Assembly (NCBI GenBank): GCA_040882465.1
Contig: JBBEBG010000018.1
Span: forward strand, 56,611-120,610
Direction: 5' to 3'
Length of the DNA stretch: 64,000 nt
Source: Gemmatimonadota bacterium
GTDB lineage: Bacteria > Gemmatimonadota > Gemmatimonadetes > Longimicrobiales > Gaopeijiaceae
Below, in pieces: positions 55,767 to 64,000 of this stretch; within the stretch, counting starts at the first letter, position 1, and each line of letters starts with the position of its first letter. The translations under genes and the position numbers were made by a program. Under the pieces are notes generated by a model. That model was not told the origin of the DNA, made no database searches, and saw only the letters and a list, made by a program, of their open reading frames with translations.

Positions 55767-57401
55767 ATGGCCTCCCCGGGAAGCGCTGGCGCTGCCGAGT
55801 CCCCGGATCGCCGTAGCCGATCGGCGAAGGGTGATCCGTCCGGACCCGTCCGGCCCTCGGAGGTGCGCGGGGCGTTCTGGGTTCCGCTCGCGTTGACCGC
55901 GGGTCTCGTCCTCCTCTCCTTTACGCCGAGGGTCCTGGAGAACGAGATCCTGGCGCGGTCGTTCTGGGGTGCCGCGGTGGCCCTGCTGGCCTGGCAGGCG
56001 ATCTACTTCCTTCGCACGAAGCGCCTGGGCACCCTTCCGAAGCTCCTGCTCGCCACGCCACGCAGGCAGCACTACATCCAGGCCCTCTGCCAGATCTCCG
56101 TCTTCGCATACTGGGGCTGGTACTGGCGCCCGGTTTATGGGTTCGCCCTCCTTCTCGTGGGCCAGCTCGCCTTCGCCTACGCCTTCGACATGCTCCTCCA
56201 GTGGTGGCGGCGGGGCAGCTACCTCCTCGGATTCGGTCCCTTCCCGATCATCTTCAGCGTGAACCTCTTCCTCTGGTTCCGCGACGACTGGTTTTTCCTC
56301 CAGTTCCTCATGCTGGCGGTGGGCTTCTTGGGGAAGGAATTCGTGAAGTGGGAGAGGGAAGGGAAAAAGACGCACATCTTCAATCCCTCGGCCTTCGCGC
56401 TCGGGCTCTTTTCGCTGATCCTGATCGTGACGGGGACGACAGAGCTGACCTGGGGACAGGAAATCGCGTCCACGCTGAGCCTCGCGCCGCGGATCTACCT
56501 CTTTCTCTTCCTGGTGGGGCTGGTGGTGATGTATTTCTTCTCCATCACCCTGGTGGCCTCGGCGGCGGCGGCGGTCCTCTTCGGGCTGAGCGCCCTGCAC
56601 TCTTGGTGGGCCGGAGTCCCGTACTTCCTGGACACCGAGATCCCCGCCGCGGTTTTCCTCGGGCTCCACCTCCTGGTGACGGACCCTTCGACTTCGCCCC
56701 GGACTCCTCCGGGGAAGCTGGTCTTCGGGGCGCTTTATGGGGCGGGAGTCTTCGCGCTTTATTCGCTCCTCGGAGCGCTCGGAGCTCCCACCTTCTACGA
56801 CAAGCTGCTCATCGTTCCGCTCCTGAACCTGAGCGTCCAGCGGATCGACCGCCTCGTCCAACGCATCCCGGTGCGTCCGCTTCTCGGCCGAGTCTGGCCC
56901 GGGTGGACCCCGGCGCGCCTGAACGTCGCTCACATCGGGATCTGGATCGCCTTCTTCGCGCTGATGACGGCGACGGGGCGAACGGACGGCCGGCACACGG
57001 GGGACAGCCTCCCGTTCTGGGAAGCCGCCTGTGCGGACGGGCGGCGAACGGGATGCGAACGCCTCCTCCAACTCCAATACGCCTATTGCGCCGACAACTC
57101 GGGCTGGGCGTGCAACGAGCTGGGCCGCCACCTCTTCGAAGGGACGATCACGGAGGCCGATCAGGAACTCGCCCTCCAATATTTTTCCCGGTCCTGCGAG
57201 CTACGCTTTCAGGCGGCTTGCCTGAACCTCCTTTCAACCGTCGGCGATCTCCGGAAAGGGGACCCACGAGTGATCGACCTCCGCGTCATTCTGAGGGAAG
57301 GAGGGGCGAACCTCCTCGAGACCCCCGAGCCGGAGCTCTACGCCCGGGCGTGCGAGCACGACTGGACTTTCGCCTGCGGACGGGTGACCGGTGCGCTCTG
57401 A
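55767..57401 (+). CDS. RnfD/NqrB-like membrane protein with Cys-rich Sel1-like C-terminal tail
   Basis: A 544-residue protein. The first about 400 residues form some nine membrane helices resembling RnfD/NqrB: KTHIFNPSAFALGLF and LGLHLLVTDPSTSPRTPPGKLVFGALYG match conserved loops. The S-(G/S)-A-T flavinylation motif of RnfD/NqrB is missing, so a covalent flavin is unlikely. The last about 130 residues are Sel1-like repeats with regularly spaced Cys (FWEAACADGRRTGCERL, NSGWACNELGRHLFEG, FQAACLNLL, YARACEHDWTFACGRV), as in cysteine-rich Hcp-type proteins. No other rnf genes are present. It overlaps the SUMF1-like gene by 11 bp. Confidence 0.75.
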   Translation: MASPGSAGAAESPDRRSRSAKGDPSGPVRPSEVRGAFWVPLALTAGLVLLSFTPRVLENEILARSFWGAAVALLAWQAIYFLRTKRLGTLPKLLLATPRRQHYIQALCQISVFAYWGWYWRPVYGFALLLVGQLAFAYAFDMLLQWWRRGSYLLGFGPFPIIFSVNLFLWFRDDWFFLQFLMLAVGFLGKEFVKWEREGKKTHIFNPSAFALGLFSLILIVTGTTELTWGQEIASTLSLAPRIYLFLFLVGLVVMYFFSITLVASAAAAVLFGLSALHSWWAGVPYFLDTEIPAAVFLGLHLLVTDPSTSPRTPPGKLVFGALYGAGVFALYSLLGALGAPTFYDKLLIVPLLNLSVQRIDRLVQRIPVRPLLGRVWPGWTPARLNVAHIGIWIAFFALMTATGRTDGRHTGDSLPFWEAACADGRRTGCERLLQLQYAYCADNSGWACNELGRHLFEGTITEADQELALQYFSRSCELRFQAACLNLLSTVGDLRKGDPRVIDLRVILREGGANLLETPEPELYARACEHDWTFACGRVTGAL

Positions 57402-58416
57402 GTCGCGGGCGGGAAAACGCCGATCGAAGCCCGATCCGGCTTCGTCGGGGGAGAATTGGAAGGCGCTCACGGACCCGCGTGGCATGGAGCCGAAATTCAA
57501 GGCCTGGGGGGAGCTCATCCTCGCCGCCCTCGTCGTCGTCGCCCTGGTCATCCTCGTGGGGGAGCGCTTCGACATGGCTATCCGCGATGCGGCCGGGCCC
57601 GCGCTCCCCCCGATTGTGGGGCTTGAGTCCCTCTCCGGTGTCCGTCCCGCGGCCTGGTATCTCCCGGACGATCGCCTCCTCGGTTTCGTGGAGATTACCG
57701 ACGGCCGCTTCCTTATGGGGAGTGATCCCCAAGCCGATTCGCTCGCGTACGAAAATGAGTTCTGGCCGGGCGGCGGACAGGCGACCGTAGACCTTCCCAC
57801 CTACTACATCGGGCGCACCGAGGTCACGATCGCGCAGTTCCGCGCTTTCCTCGCCGACACCCGGTACGCGGTCGATCCCGCGGCGCTCGATGGACCCCCC
57901 GACCATCCCGTCGCGTCGGTCACCTGGCCCGACGCGCTCGCGTACGCCCGCTGGCTCGACGGGATGCTGCGGAACTGGTCCGATACCCCTCCGGAACTCG
58001 CCCGGGCCCTCGATGAGGGCGCGCGTGTCACCCTCCCCGACGAGGCCGAATGGGAGAAAGCGGCGCGCGGGACGGACGGGCGCATCTTCCCCTGGGGGAA
58101 CGACCCGGTGGGCGGGAAAGCGAACTTCCAGGGGACGGACGTCGCCCCCGTGGGGAGCGTTGTTTGTGCCGAGTGCGCCCACGGGCTCGCCGATATGAGC
58201 GGGAACGTCTGGGAGTGGACCCGGAGCCCCTTCCAGCCCTACCCGTACGATCCTGCCGGACTTCCCCTCGACCTTCAGGCTGACGCCCTCTGGGTCATGC
58301 GGGGCGGGTCTTTCTCGGACGGGCTCCAAAACGTGCGTGCCGCCACCCGAGGCGGTGCCGATCCGGGGGCCGGCCGTCCCTTCATCGGTTTTCGAGTGGC
58401 GATTTCGGCCCGCTGA
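57391..58416 (+). CDS. Membrane-anchored SUMF1/FGE-fold protein without the catalytic cysteines
   Basis: A 341-residue protein. One membrane helix (about 41-58) precedes a formylglycine-generating-enzyme fold: GFVEITDGRFLMGS, YIGRTEVTIAQFRAFL, HPVASVTWPDALAYARWL, TLPDEAEWEKAARG, MSGNVWEWT, MRGGSFSD, FIGFRVA. At the place where active FGEs have GGSFLC and C-x-R-YR it reads GGSFSDGLQNVRAATR, so the copper/active-site Cys pair is absent. A separate CxxC (VCAECAHG) precedes MSGNVWEW. It is likely a binding or scaffold version. GTG start overlaps the upstream gene; an ATG at 57484 is an alternative. Confidence 0.85.
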   Translation: MRSESRAGKRRSKPDPASSGENWKALTDPRGMEPKFKAWGELILAALVVVALVILVGERFDMAIRDAAGPALPPIVGLESLSGVRPAAWYLPDDRLLGFVEITDGRFLMGSDPQADSLAYENEFWPGGGQATVDLPTYYIGRTEVTIAQFRAFLADTRYAVDPAALDGPPDHPVASVTWPDALAYARWLDGMLRNWSDTPPELARALDEGARVTLPDEAEWEKAARGTDGRIFPWGNDPVGGKANFQGTDVAPVGSVVCAECAHGLADMSGNVWEWTRSPFQPYPYDPAGLPLDLQADALWVMRGGSFSDGLQNVRAATRGGADPGAGRPFIGFRVAISAR

Positions 58417-58423
58417 GCCCGCC

Positions 58424-60715
58424 TCAGAGCGAGACGAGGTAGGTCATCTTCACGACCAGCTGGTGGTCCCGGAACTCGGTGGGAAGAGGGGTTCCAGCCA
58501 CGTCCCGCCGCACTTCGTCGTACACGATGTAGAGGTCGCTTCCAGGGCGGTAGATGTATCGGAAGCGGACGCTCGTGCTCCACTGCTCGTTCGACGAGTT
58601 GTACTGCGTCAGCGTGCGGAGAGACGTGTTCGGCGAGAAGGCGTAGTCGAGCTGGAGCGACCCCACCTCCGCCACGAAGGCTCCGGCGGGAAGATCCACG
58701 TCGTTGCGCGTGAACCGGGCCGTCGTCGCGAGTTGCGAGGTAATCCGCACCCCCGCGCTGAGCGAGATGTCCGTCCGGTCGCCGTCGTAGAAGGTCTGCG
58801 GGTCCCAGGAGACGCTGTAGGTGACGCGCCGCGAGGGGTTGCTGGAGTAGGACACGCGCCAGTCGTAGAAATGATATGCCCCCGGCGCGATGACGACGCC
58901 CGACGCGACCCGGAAGGGATCGTCGAGCCGCTCGAAGTATCGGTTGTGCCAGAAGTTCAGGTAGGCACCACTGTCGAAGCGCACTCCCAACATGTGGTGG
59001 AACTGACGACTGAGCAGGCGGCCGTCCTGGTCCGTCGTATAGGTGACGTTCCACATCGGCTCCAGGACCCGGAGGCCGAATCGTCCGGGGCGGGGATTCC
59101 GTTCGATGTGGAGTTTGGTCGTCCGGATTCCGACGCGTGGGACGAATCCCACCTCCGGATTGAAGTTGTCCTGAAGGTCCGTATACTCGGCGTAGAGGTT
59201 CCAGGACGGGTCGAGCCACGCTGCCCGCAGATGCCCGCCGAGCTCTCCGCCGGAGACACCGGGAGACTGGGTTGCCGCGAAGAATCCGTTCACGGTGAAG
59301 CTCGCGTTCGGCGCGAAGACCAGGTCCGCGGCGACCGTCCGATTGTAGTGGCCTCCGCTGGTCGCCTGCCGATTCACGAAGAGGGCACCCACACGCGACC
59401 GGCTCGAGACGTCGCGGCTGTATCTCGCGACCAGGAAGTTTTCTCCCGGTGAGCTTCCCGTTTCATCGGTCTGGATGTCCATGACCGCGATATTGTGCTG
59501 CCCGATCTTTCCGGTCAGGCGGGCGCCGGCGACGATCGGGACGGGATCTCCGGATTCGGAAATCCCGATCTGGCGGCTGAAAAAGAGGTCCGCCATCCTC
59601 CCGAGGGAGGCGGTCGTCCCGACATTGAACTGCCCCGCGTTCTCGAGGAAGAAATCGCGTTTCTCGGGGAAGAAGAGGGCGAAACGCGTGAGGTTCACCC
59701 GCTCGTCGTCCGCCTCGGCCTGGGCGAAATCGGTATTCACCGTGAGGTCGAGGTTGAGCCCTGCGGTGATCCCGTATTTCACGTCGAGCCCGACATCGCC
59801 GGAGGTGGAATTCTCGGACTCGCCGCCCGAGACCTCCCTTCTCCCGCCCCCGACGAGGTAGGGCTTGATCCTCAGGTCCCGTCCCCGGCTGAGCGACTGA
59901 AGGTCGGTGAAAGTGCCCGCGAGGCTGACCCGCGTCAGGCCGAAGGCGCGCGGGATCGGGGCCCAAAAGGCGACCTCGTTTTTCCGCGAGACGTTTCGCT
60001 GGAAGTTGATCCCCCAGGACTGCGTGTCGGTCGCGGGAAAACGGAGAGTCACCAGGGGAATCGCGATCTCCGCGGTCCACCCCTCCGAAGTCCGCCGGGC
60101 CGAAGCCCGCCAGACGCCGTCCCAGTCGCGATTCACATTTCCCGACGTACCCCGACGCCCTCCTGCCCCTTCTTCGGAGACCTGCTGGTCCAGCATCGCC
60201 CCGAGCGGCGTGACGACGAACATGTACGCCGACCGGGAATCCATGAAAGTGTCGAGAATGATCTGGAAATTGTCCTCGTCGAGGATTCGATTGCCGTCGC
60301 GGCGGAGCTCCGTGGCCACGACCCCGCCCGGATCCGAATCGTAGGCGCGCAGCCCAAAAAAGAGCGTCGCGCCGTCGTACATGACGAGCACTTCCGTCCG
60401 CTCGGTGGCGGGTTCGCCCTCGGCCGGCTCCTGTTGGACGAAGTCCCGGACCTCCGCCGCTCGCTCCCAGGACGGGTCGCTCAGGTCACCGTCGATTTCC
60501 GGGCGTTCCGAGACACGGGCCGCCGCGATGGTGAAGTTCGCGCGGTTGGTGGTGGCGGCCGCTTCGGGAGCGGCCGAACCCTCGTCGGCGGCCGGATGGT
60601 CGTGCTCCTCGACCTGTTGAAGGGCAAATGCCGGCGTGGGGGTGATCCCCGCGGCGAAAAGGCCCAGGCAGAGGAGGGCAGAGGTACCCGTGGGGGCCGG
60701 AAAGGGGAGTCTCAT
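58424..60715 (-). CDS. DUF5916 outer-membrane protein with CBM9-like N-terminal domain
   Basis: A 763-residue protein: signal peptide (about 1-32), a CBM9-like sugar-binding fold (about 70-260, IDGDLSDPSWERAAEVRDF, DEDNFQIILDTFMDSRSAYMF), then DUF5916 with DVGLDVKYGITAGLNLDLTVNTDFAQAEADDERVN, LFFPEKRDFFLENAG and alternating beta-barrel strands to the end (VVKMTYLVSL, aromatic-rich last strand). Outer-membrane localisation is inferred. Substrate unknown. Confidence 0.88.
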   Translation of the reverse strand: MRLPFPAPTGTSALLCLGLFAAGITPTPAFALQQVEEHDHPAADEGSAAPEAAATTNRANFTIAAARVSERPEIDGDLSDPSWERAAEVRDFVQQEPAEGEPATERTEVLVMYDGATLFFGLRAYDSDPGGVVATELRRDGNRILDEDNFQIILDTFMDSRSAYMFVVTPLGAMLDQQVSEEGAGGRRGTSGNVNRDWDGVWRASARRTSEGWTAEIAIPLVTLRFPATDTQSWGINFQRNVSRKNEVAFWAPIPRAFGLTRVSLAGTFTDLQSLSRGRDLRIKPYLVGGGRREVSGGESENSTSGDVGLDVKYGITAGLNLDLTVNTDFAQAEADDERVNLTRFALFFPEKRDFFLENAGQFNVGTTASLGRMADLFFSRQIGISESGDPVPIVAGARLTGKIGQHNIAVMDIQTDETGSSPGENFLVARYSRDVSSRSRVGALFVNRQATSGGHYNRTVAADLVFAPNASFTVNGFFAATQSPGVSGGELGGHLRAAWLDPSWNLYAEYTDLQDNFNPEVGFVPRVGIRTTKLHIERNPRPGRFGLRVLEPMWNVTYTTDQDGRLLSRQFHHMLGVRFDSGAYLNFWHNRYFERLDDPFRVASGVVIAPGAYHFYDWRVSYSSNPSRRVTYSVSWDPQTFYDGDRTDISLSAGVRITSQLATTARFTRNDVDLPAGAFVAEVGSLQLDYAFSPNTSLRTLTQYNSSNEQWSTSVRFRYIYRPGSDLYIVYDEVRRDVAGTPLPTEFRDHQLVVKMTYLVSL

Positions 60716-60915
60716 AGGGATGGGCGCTGCGCCAGCCTAACCCCGTCGCGGCACGGCATCAAGGCCTGAGGCGCCGTCGTCGCCCCCTTGTGCGGGATCC
60801 CCGGAACCACTCGCGAGCCCACCCTGGTTCGGCACCTCGTTCCGGAATACCTTTTCCCCGTTTCGGATCCGCCGCCAGGCGGTCCCAGGGACGACTTCCG
60901 CAAAGGTGGGTTGAG

Positions 60916-62175
60916 GTGAGGGCGACGAGAATTCCCGGCTTGGTGCTTCCTTTCGTCTGTGTCGCCTGCGCGGGAGCTCCGCAAGCGCCTGGGTTGATGG
61001 GGCCAGCCGCCCCGTCCTCCATGCCGGAGTCTGCGCGCGAGACGGTAACCGGGACCCGGGCACCCTCGGAGTACCCGTCCCTCGGGTCGGTCGAGGCCGA
61101 GCCGGAGCTCGACCTCGTGCAGATGGACCCGAACGAGCCGATGTCTTTTTTTGGCTCGGTGTCGGCCGTCCGATCGTTTCCGGACGGATCCTTTCTCGTC
61201 GCGGACGGACGCACGGGGACGATCGGGATCTTCGACCGCGACGGCGCTCTGCTTCGGCGTCTCGGAAGCCAGGGGGAGGAACCGGGGCAGTTTCGCACGC
61301 TCACGGCGGTTCCCCTCGTCACGGCGGACAGCGTTTGGGCCTGGGACGAACAGGCGAGCCGGATCACCATTTTTCCGCTCGACGGTGTACAGCCCATCGT
61401 GCGGACCGTGTTCGGAAGCACAAGCACGCGTTTCTGGCGGGTGCATGTCCTGGAGGACCGTCGCTTTCTCGCGGTTGCCCGCGCCAGGACGCTCGGGGCC
61501 GGTCTCGCCGCGGGGGCGACGGTCGCCCAGCGAGACTCCATCCGCTTCACCCTCTTCGACCCGACAGGCCGGCTGATGGGCCCCGTCCTCGCCATCCCGG
61601 GGGAGGAGTGGCTCCAGATGCAGTATGGATCCGCGAGCGACTTCATGATGGCGGTCACCGCCCAGCTCCCGTTGGGACGGGACGCCGCATACGGCGTCCT
61701 CGACGACGGGATCGTCGGCGGGCCGAATGACCGGTTCGAGCTTCGGCGTTGGAACTTCGACGGGGAGCTCCTTCGGCTCAGCCGATTCCCGCCGCTTGAT
61801 GTCGAGCTCACGGACGCGGACGTCGCCGAGCTCAAGGCGGACGCGATCGAGGAAGCCGGAGGTGTCCCTGAGCGCATCGAACACGTCGAGGCGGTATTCG
61901 GCCCCGACCTCGTCCCCGACATCCGGCCGGCATTCGAGCGGATCGTCGTCGGCGAGGGAGGGCGCGTCTGGGTCGAGGAATACGATCCCTGGGCCTCGGG
62001 AACCAAGCGTTGGTGGCTGTACGACGACCGGACAGGGGAGCTCGTCGGCACTCTGGAGCTCCCCGCCGGCCTGGAGGTACACGAGTTCGGATCGGACGAT
62101 GTGTTGGGCGTTTTCCGCGACGAGACGGGACTCGCGCATGTGAGGCGCCACGCCCTTCAGCTGCGGGTCCCGTGA
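60916..62175 (+). CDS. Six-bladed beta-propeller lipoprotein
   Basis: A 419-residue protein from GTG 60916 (AAGGTGG at 6 nt): a signal with lipobox-like Cys (LPFVCVACAG), then blades such as SVSAVRSFPDGSFLVADGRTGTIGIFDRD and LGSQGEEPGQF. The frame is open further upstream but without a signal peptide. It is a paralogue of the genes at 51976 and 45954. Divergent from the DUF5916 gene. Confidence 0.78.
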   Translation: MRATRIPGLVLPFVCVACAGAPQAPGLMGPAAPSSMPESARETVTGTRAPSEYPSLGSVEAEPELDLVQMDPNEPMSFFGSVSAVRSFPDGSFLVADGRTGTIGIFDRDGALLRRLGSQGEEPGQFRTLTAVPLVTADSVWAWDEQASRITIFPLDGVQPIVRTVFGSTSTRFWRVHVLEDRRFLAVARARTLGAGLAAGATVAQRDSIRFTLFDPTGRLMGPVLAIPGEEWLQMQYGSASDFMMAVTAQLPLGRDAAYGVLDDGIVGGPNDRFELRRWNFDGELLRLSRFPPLDVELTDADVAELKADAIEEAGGVPERIEHVEAVFGPDLVPDIRPAFERIVVGEGGRVWVEEYDPWASGTKRWWLYDDRTGELVGTLELPAGLEVHEFGSDDVLGVFRDETGLAHVRRHALQLRVP

Positions 62176-62208
62176 TGCAGAGCCGAATCCCCTGACCGTG
62201 AGGAAAAC

Positions 62209-63117
62209 ATGAGCTGGAGCCGCCGCGATTTCATGAAGGTCTCCGCCCTCGGCCTCGCCGGGAGCGCCCTCGCAGGGCCGTCGAGTCTCCTCGGGAGGAC
62301 GCGGGCAGAATTCGTCCCGCTCCGTCGCAACGTGGGCATCTTCACTGAGAGGGGAGGGACGGTCGGATGGCTGATGAACGCGGACGGGGTCGCGATCGTG
62401 GACTCCCAGTTCGCGGACACCGCCCCACTGCTCCTGGAGGGGGTCCGCGCACGCACGACGCTCCCGATCGACGTCCTGATCAACAGCCACCATCACCCGG
62501 ATCACATCGGAGGGAACGCGGTCTTGCGTCCCGCCGTGGGGAGGATCGTCGCTCACGAGCGGTCGCTGGAGAACCAGCGGCGCGTGGCCGGTCGTGCGAG
62601 CACTCCGCCGGATGAAGGCGCCTTCCCCGACACGACATACACCGACGAGACCTCGCTCTCCATCGGCGACGAAACGATCCACCTGAAGCATTACGGCCCC
62701 GCGCACACGGGCGGGGACAGCGCGATTTACTTCGAGCAAGCGAATGTCGTCCATCTCGGGGACCTCCTGAACAACCACGGATGGCCCAACATAGATGCCG
62801 GTGCGGGCGGGACCGTACACGGATGGGTGCAGGTGATCGAGACCTTCCTTCCCATTTACCCCGCGGACGCGATCTACATCTTCGGGCACAACGAAGCGGG
62901 CGCACCGCCCACGGGTACGCGGGAGGACGTCTCCTTCCAGCGGGACTATTTCCTGGCGGTGATCGGGGTCGCGGAACGGGCGCTCGCGGCCGGAAGTTCG
63001 CGCGAAGCGGCGATCGCGCTCACGGCGTTGCCGGGCTTCGAGTTCGGAGGTACGGCGTCACGCCTTCCGCTGGCGGTGGGCATTGCGTACGACGAGCTGG
63101 CAGCGATGCGGCGGTAA
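62209..63117 (+). CDS. Tat-exported metallo-beta-lactamase-fold hydrolase
   Basis: A 302-residue MBL-fold protein. The N-terminus SRRDFMKVSALGLAGSALAG is a twin-arginine signal. The Zn motif HxHxDH is residues 94-99 (SHHHPDH), with later ligands His166 in GPAHTGGD, an Asp in VVHLGDLL and a His in IFGHNEAG. Substrate class cannot be told (a lactonase-, glyoxalase- or beta-lactamase-like). It follows the propeller gene by 33 bp and may be co-transcribed. Confidence 0.88.
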   Translation: MSWSRRDFMKVSALGLAGSALAGPSSLLGRTRAEFVPLRRNVGIFTERGGTVGWLMNADGVAIVDSQFADTAPLLLEGVRARTTLPIDVLINSHHHPDHIGGNAVLRPAVGRIVAHERSLENQRRVAGRASTPPDEGAFPDTTYTDETSLSIGDETIHLKHYGPAHTGGDSAIYFEQANVVHLGDLLNNHGWPNIDAGAGGTVHGWVQVIETFLPIYPADAIYIFGHNEAGAPPTGTREDVSFQRDYFLAVIGVAERALAAGSSREAAIALTALPGFEFGGTASRLPLAVGIAYDELAAMRR

Positions 63118-63160
63118 GGCCTCTCCTGCGGGCCCGCCGGGAGATGCGTCGCCAACATGA

Positions 63161-63355
63161 CTAGTTCGGGAGGCGGGCCTCCCGTGCGAGGCGGACGATT
63201 TCCTCCGCGTGGCGACGGAGGAGGAAACGCTCTTCGAGATCGAGCCCCGGCTCAGGAGGTTGCTCGGCTACCGGCACCTCCCACACCTCAAGGTTGCCAT
63301 TCAGAAGGGCCTCGGGATCAATCTTTCCGAGCGCAGTTCATCTGCCGTCGCCTGA
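63161..63355 (+). pseudogene. C-terminal transposase-like remnant
   Basis: A frame without start reads EAGLPCEADDFLRVATEEET and FEIEPRLRRLLGYRHLPHLK and stops at 63355. The GYRHLPxL pattern resembles the tail of mutator-type transposases, but the piece is too short to assign. Confidence 0.35.
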
Positions 63356-63398
63356 GTCGAAGGTCGCCTCTGTTTCAACTAACTTTGGGATTGACTCT

Positions 63399-64000
63399 TC
63401 ACCACCCCATGTCTCTCGCTACTTCTGCGCCATCAACCCACGCAGACAACTGAGAGAGCGTTCGGTTGCCGTGCATCCAGTCAACAAGCATTCCGTTCGC
63501 AAAAAGCAAAAAGGTCGGGTTCTGACTGTGAACCATCGTGTTGAGAAGGTAATCTGGTTCACTGTGGATTCGCGTGACCGCAATGCCTTTCTGAGTCAAG
63601 ATACGTGCTACTTCCTCTTCCATTATACCGGACTCAACCGCGTGAAATACCGTTACATCGTGCCATCCTGCTGATACCCGATCGGCAAAATCCTGTAGCG
63701 CCTGTAGCGCCTCAAACGCATGAAGATTCCAAGGTGCCCAGACGAGGACCAGAGTAAAAACGGTGGATTGCAGCGGTGAGTGCGGAAATGCCTCTGACCA
63801 CTCGACTACGGGTTTCCGGTATCCCAGACCGCTGAGTGGCATTGGAGGCAAAGACAGTACATTGTCCACGAGAACAAATCCACGGAAATCCGCCCGCTCG
63901 TTCCGAGCAAAGATTCGCCCGTCTCGGGTCCAACTCGGATAGAAGCTAGAACCTTCCAAGTCGCTAAGTGTTCGCACGGTGCGCGCCTCGAGGTCGACGA
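63399..64000 (-). CDS. Beta-propeller protein with C-terminal thioredoxin-like domain, 3' part
   Basis: The frame is open to the right edge of the window. The edge end reads VDLEARTVRTLSDLEGSSFYPSW, the end of a propeller blade; after a linker the last about 130 residues are thioredoxin-like (FTLVLVWAPWNLHAFEALQAL, TRIHSEPDYLLNTMVHSQNPTFLLF). The usual CxxC after WA/P is absent (WAPWNLHA), so it cannot act as a normal disulfide oxidoreductase. Base composition is lower in GC than the neighbouring genes, suggesting transfer. Confidence 0.6.
   Translation of the reverse strand, partial: VDLEARTVRTLSDLEGSSFYPSWTRDGRIFARNERADFRGFVLVDNVLSLPPMPLSGLGYRKPVVEWSEAFPHSPLQSTVFTLVLVWAPWNLHAFEALQALQDFADRVSAGWHDVTVFHAVESGIMEEEVARILTQKGIAVTRIHSEPDYLLNTMVHSQNPTFLLFANGMLVDWMHGNRTLSQLSAWVDGAEVARDMGW

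Noticed and set aside
55767..57401. Part of a true Rnf or Nqr electron-transport complex
   Set aside because: No other rnf/nqr genes are present, the flavinylation motif is missing, and the tail is unrelated to those complexes.
57391..58416. Active formylglycine-generating enzyme (sulfatase activator)
   Set aside because: The two active-site cysteines near the conserved GGSF motif are absent, and no sulfatase gene is nearby.

Overview
The window is high-GC bacterial DNA, dense in genes with short gaps and many 4-bp stop/start overlaps. The gene content suggests Gemmatimonadota: a DUF5916 outer-membrane protein, several lipoproteins of the six-bladed beta-propeller type, an HPF/cold-shock fusion, a very large NdvB-like glucan synthase, and no Gram-positive markers. 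This assignment is an inference from gene content; no rRNA gene is present to confirm it.

Region 1 (1-40.1 kb) is conserved chromosome. In order it holds: the start of an NFACT/RqcH-type gene; pantothenate synthesis (panB-panC) running into a LytR_C-domain protein and signal peptidase I; rlmN; a six-gene block aspS-phoH-pgpH-ybeY-ABC1 kinase-meaB (translation, ribosome maturation, c-di-AMP signalling, B12-enzyme chaperone); a universal stress protein followed by a 2,828-residue cyclic-beta-glucan-synthase-like enzyme, a stand-alone B12-binding domain, a small membrane protein and an HPF-CSD fusion; cimA and recQ; an RNase G/E-rplU-rpmA-lytic transglycosylase block; chorismate mutase; nfeD-floA; acnA; and a MATE exporter.

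Region 2 (about 40.05-51.93 kb) is an accessory island inserted at a tRNA-Leu(CAA) gene. The tRNA 3' end is repeated at 51901-51926, and a second copy of the tRNA-flanking sequence lies at 51513-51540. Next to the tRNA is a tyrosine recombinase whose frame is intact except for two amber codons. The island carries a 282-bp MITE-like element, an Xre/RES toxin-antitoxin pair with a palindromic operator, a DUF433/DUF5615 pair, several unrecognised genes, a beta-propeller gene broken by a stop codon, and two integron-type gene cassettes (a DUF4238 protein and a CDP-alcohol phosphatidyltransferase), each followed by an attC-like site of about 120 bp. The cassettes read visibly less GC-rich than the chromosome. 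No integron integrase is present, so this is a CALIN-like array (attC sites without an integrase).

Region 3 (52-64 kb) returns to host-like DNA: beta-propeller lipoproteins, an SRAP-domain protein, a TfoX-N protein, a DUF4010 membrane protein, an RnfD-like membrane protein with a Cys-rich Sel1-like tail next to a membrane-anchored SUMF1-fold protein lacking the FGE cysteines, a DUF5916 protein, a Tat-exported metallo-beta-lactamase-fold hydrolase, a transposase remnant, and a partial propeller/thioredoxin-like gene. A separate perfect 34-bp inverted repeat flanked by an 8-bp direct repeat sits exactly at the lepB stop codon and looks like a second, unrelated MITE.
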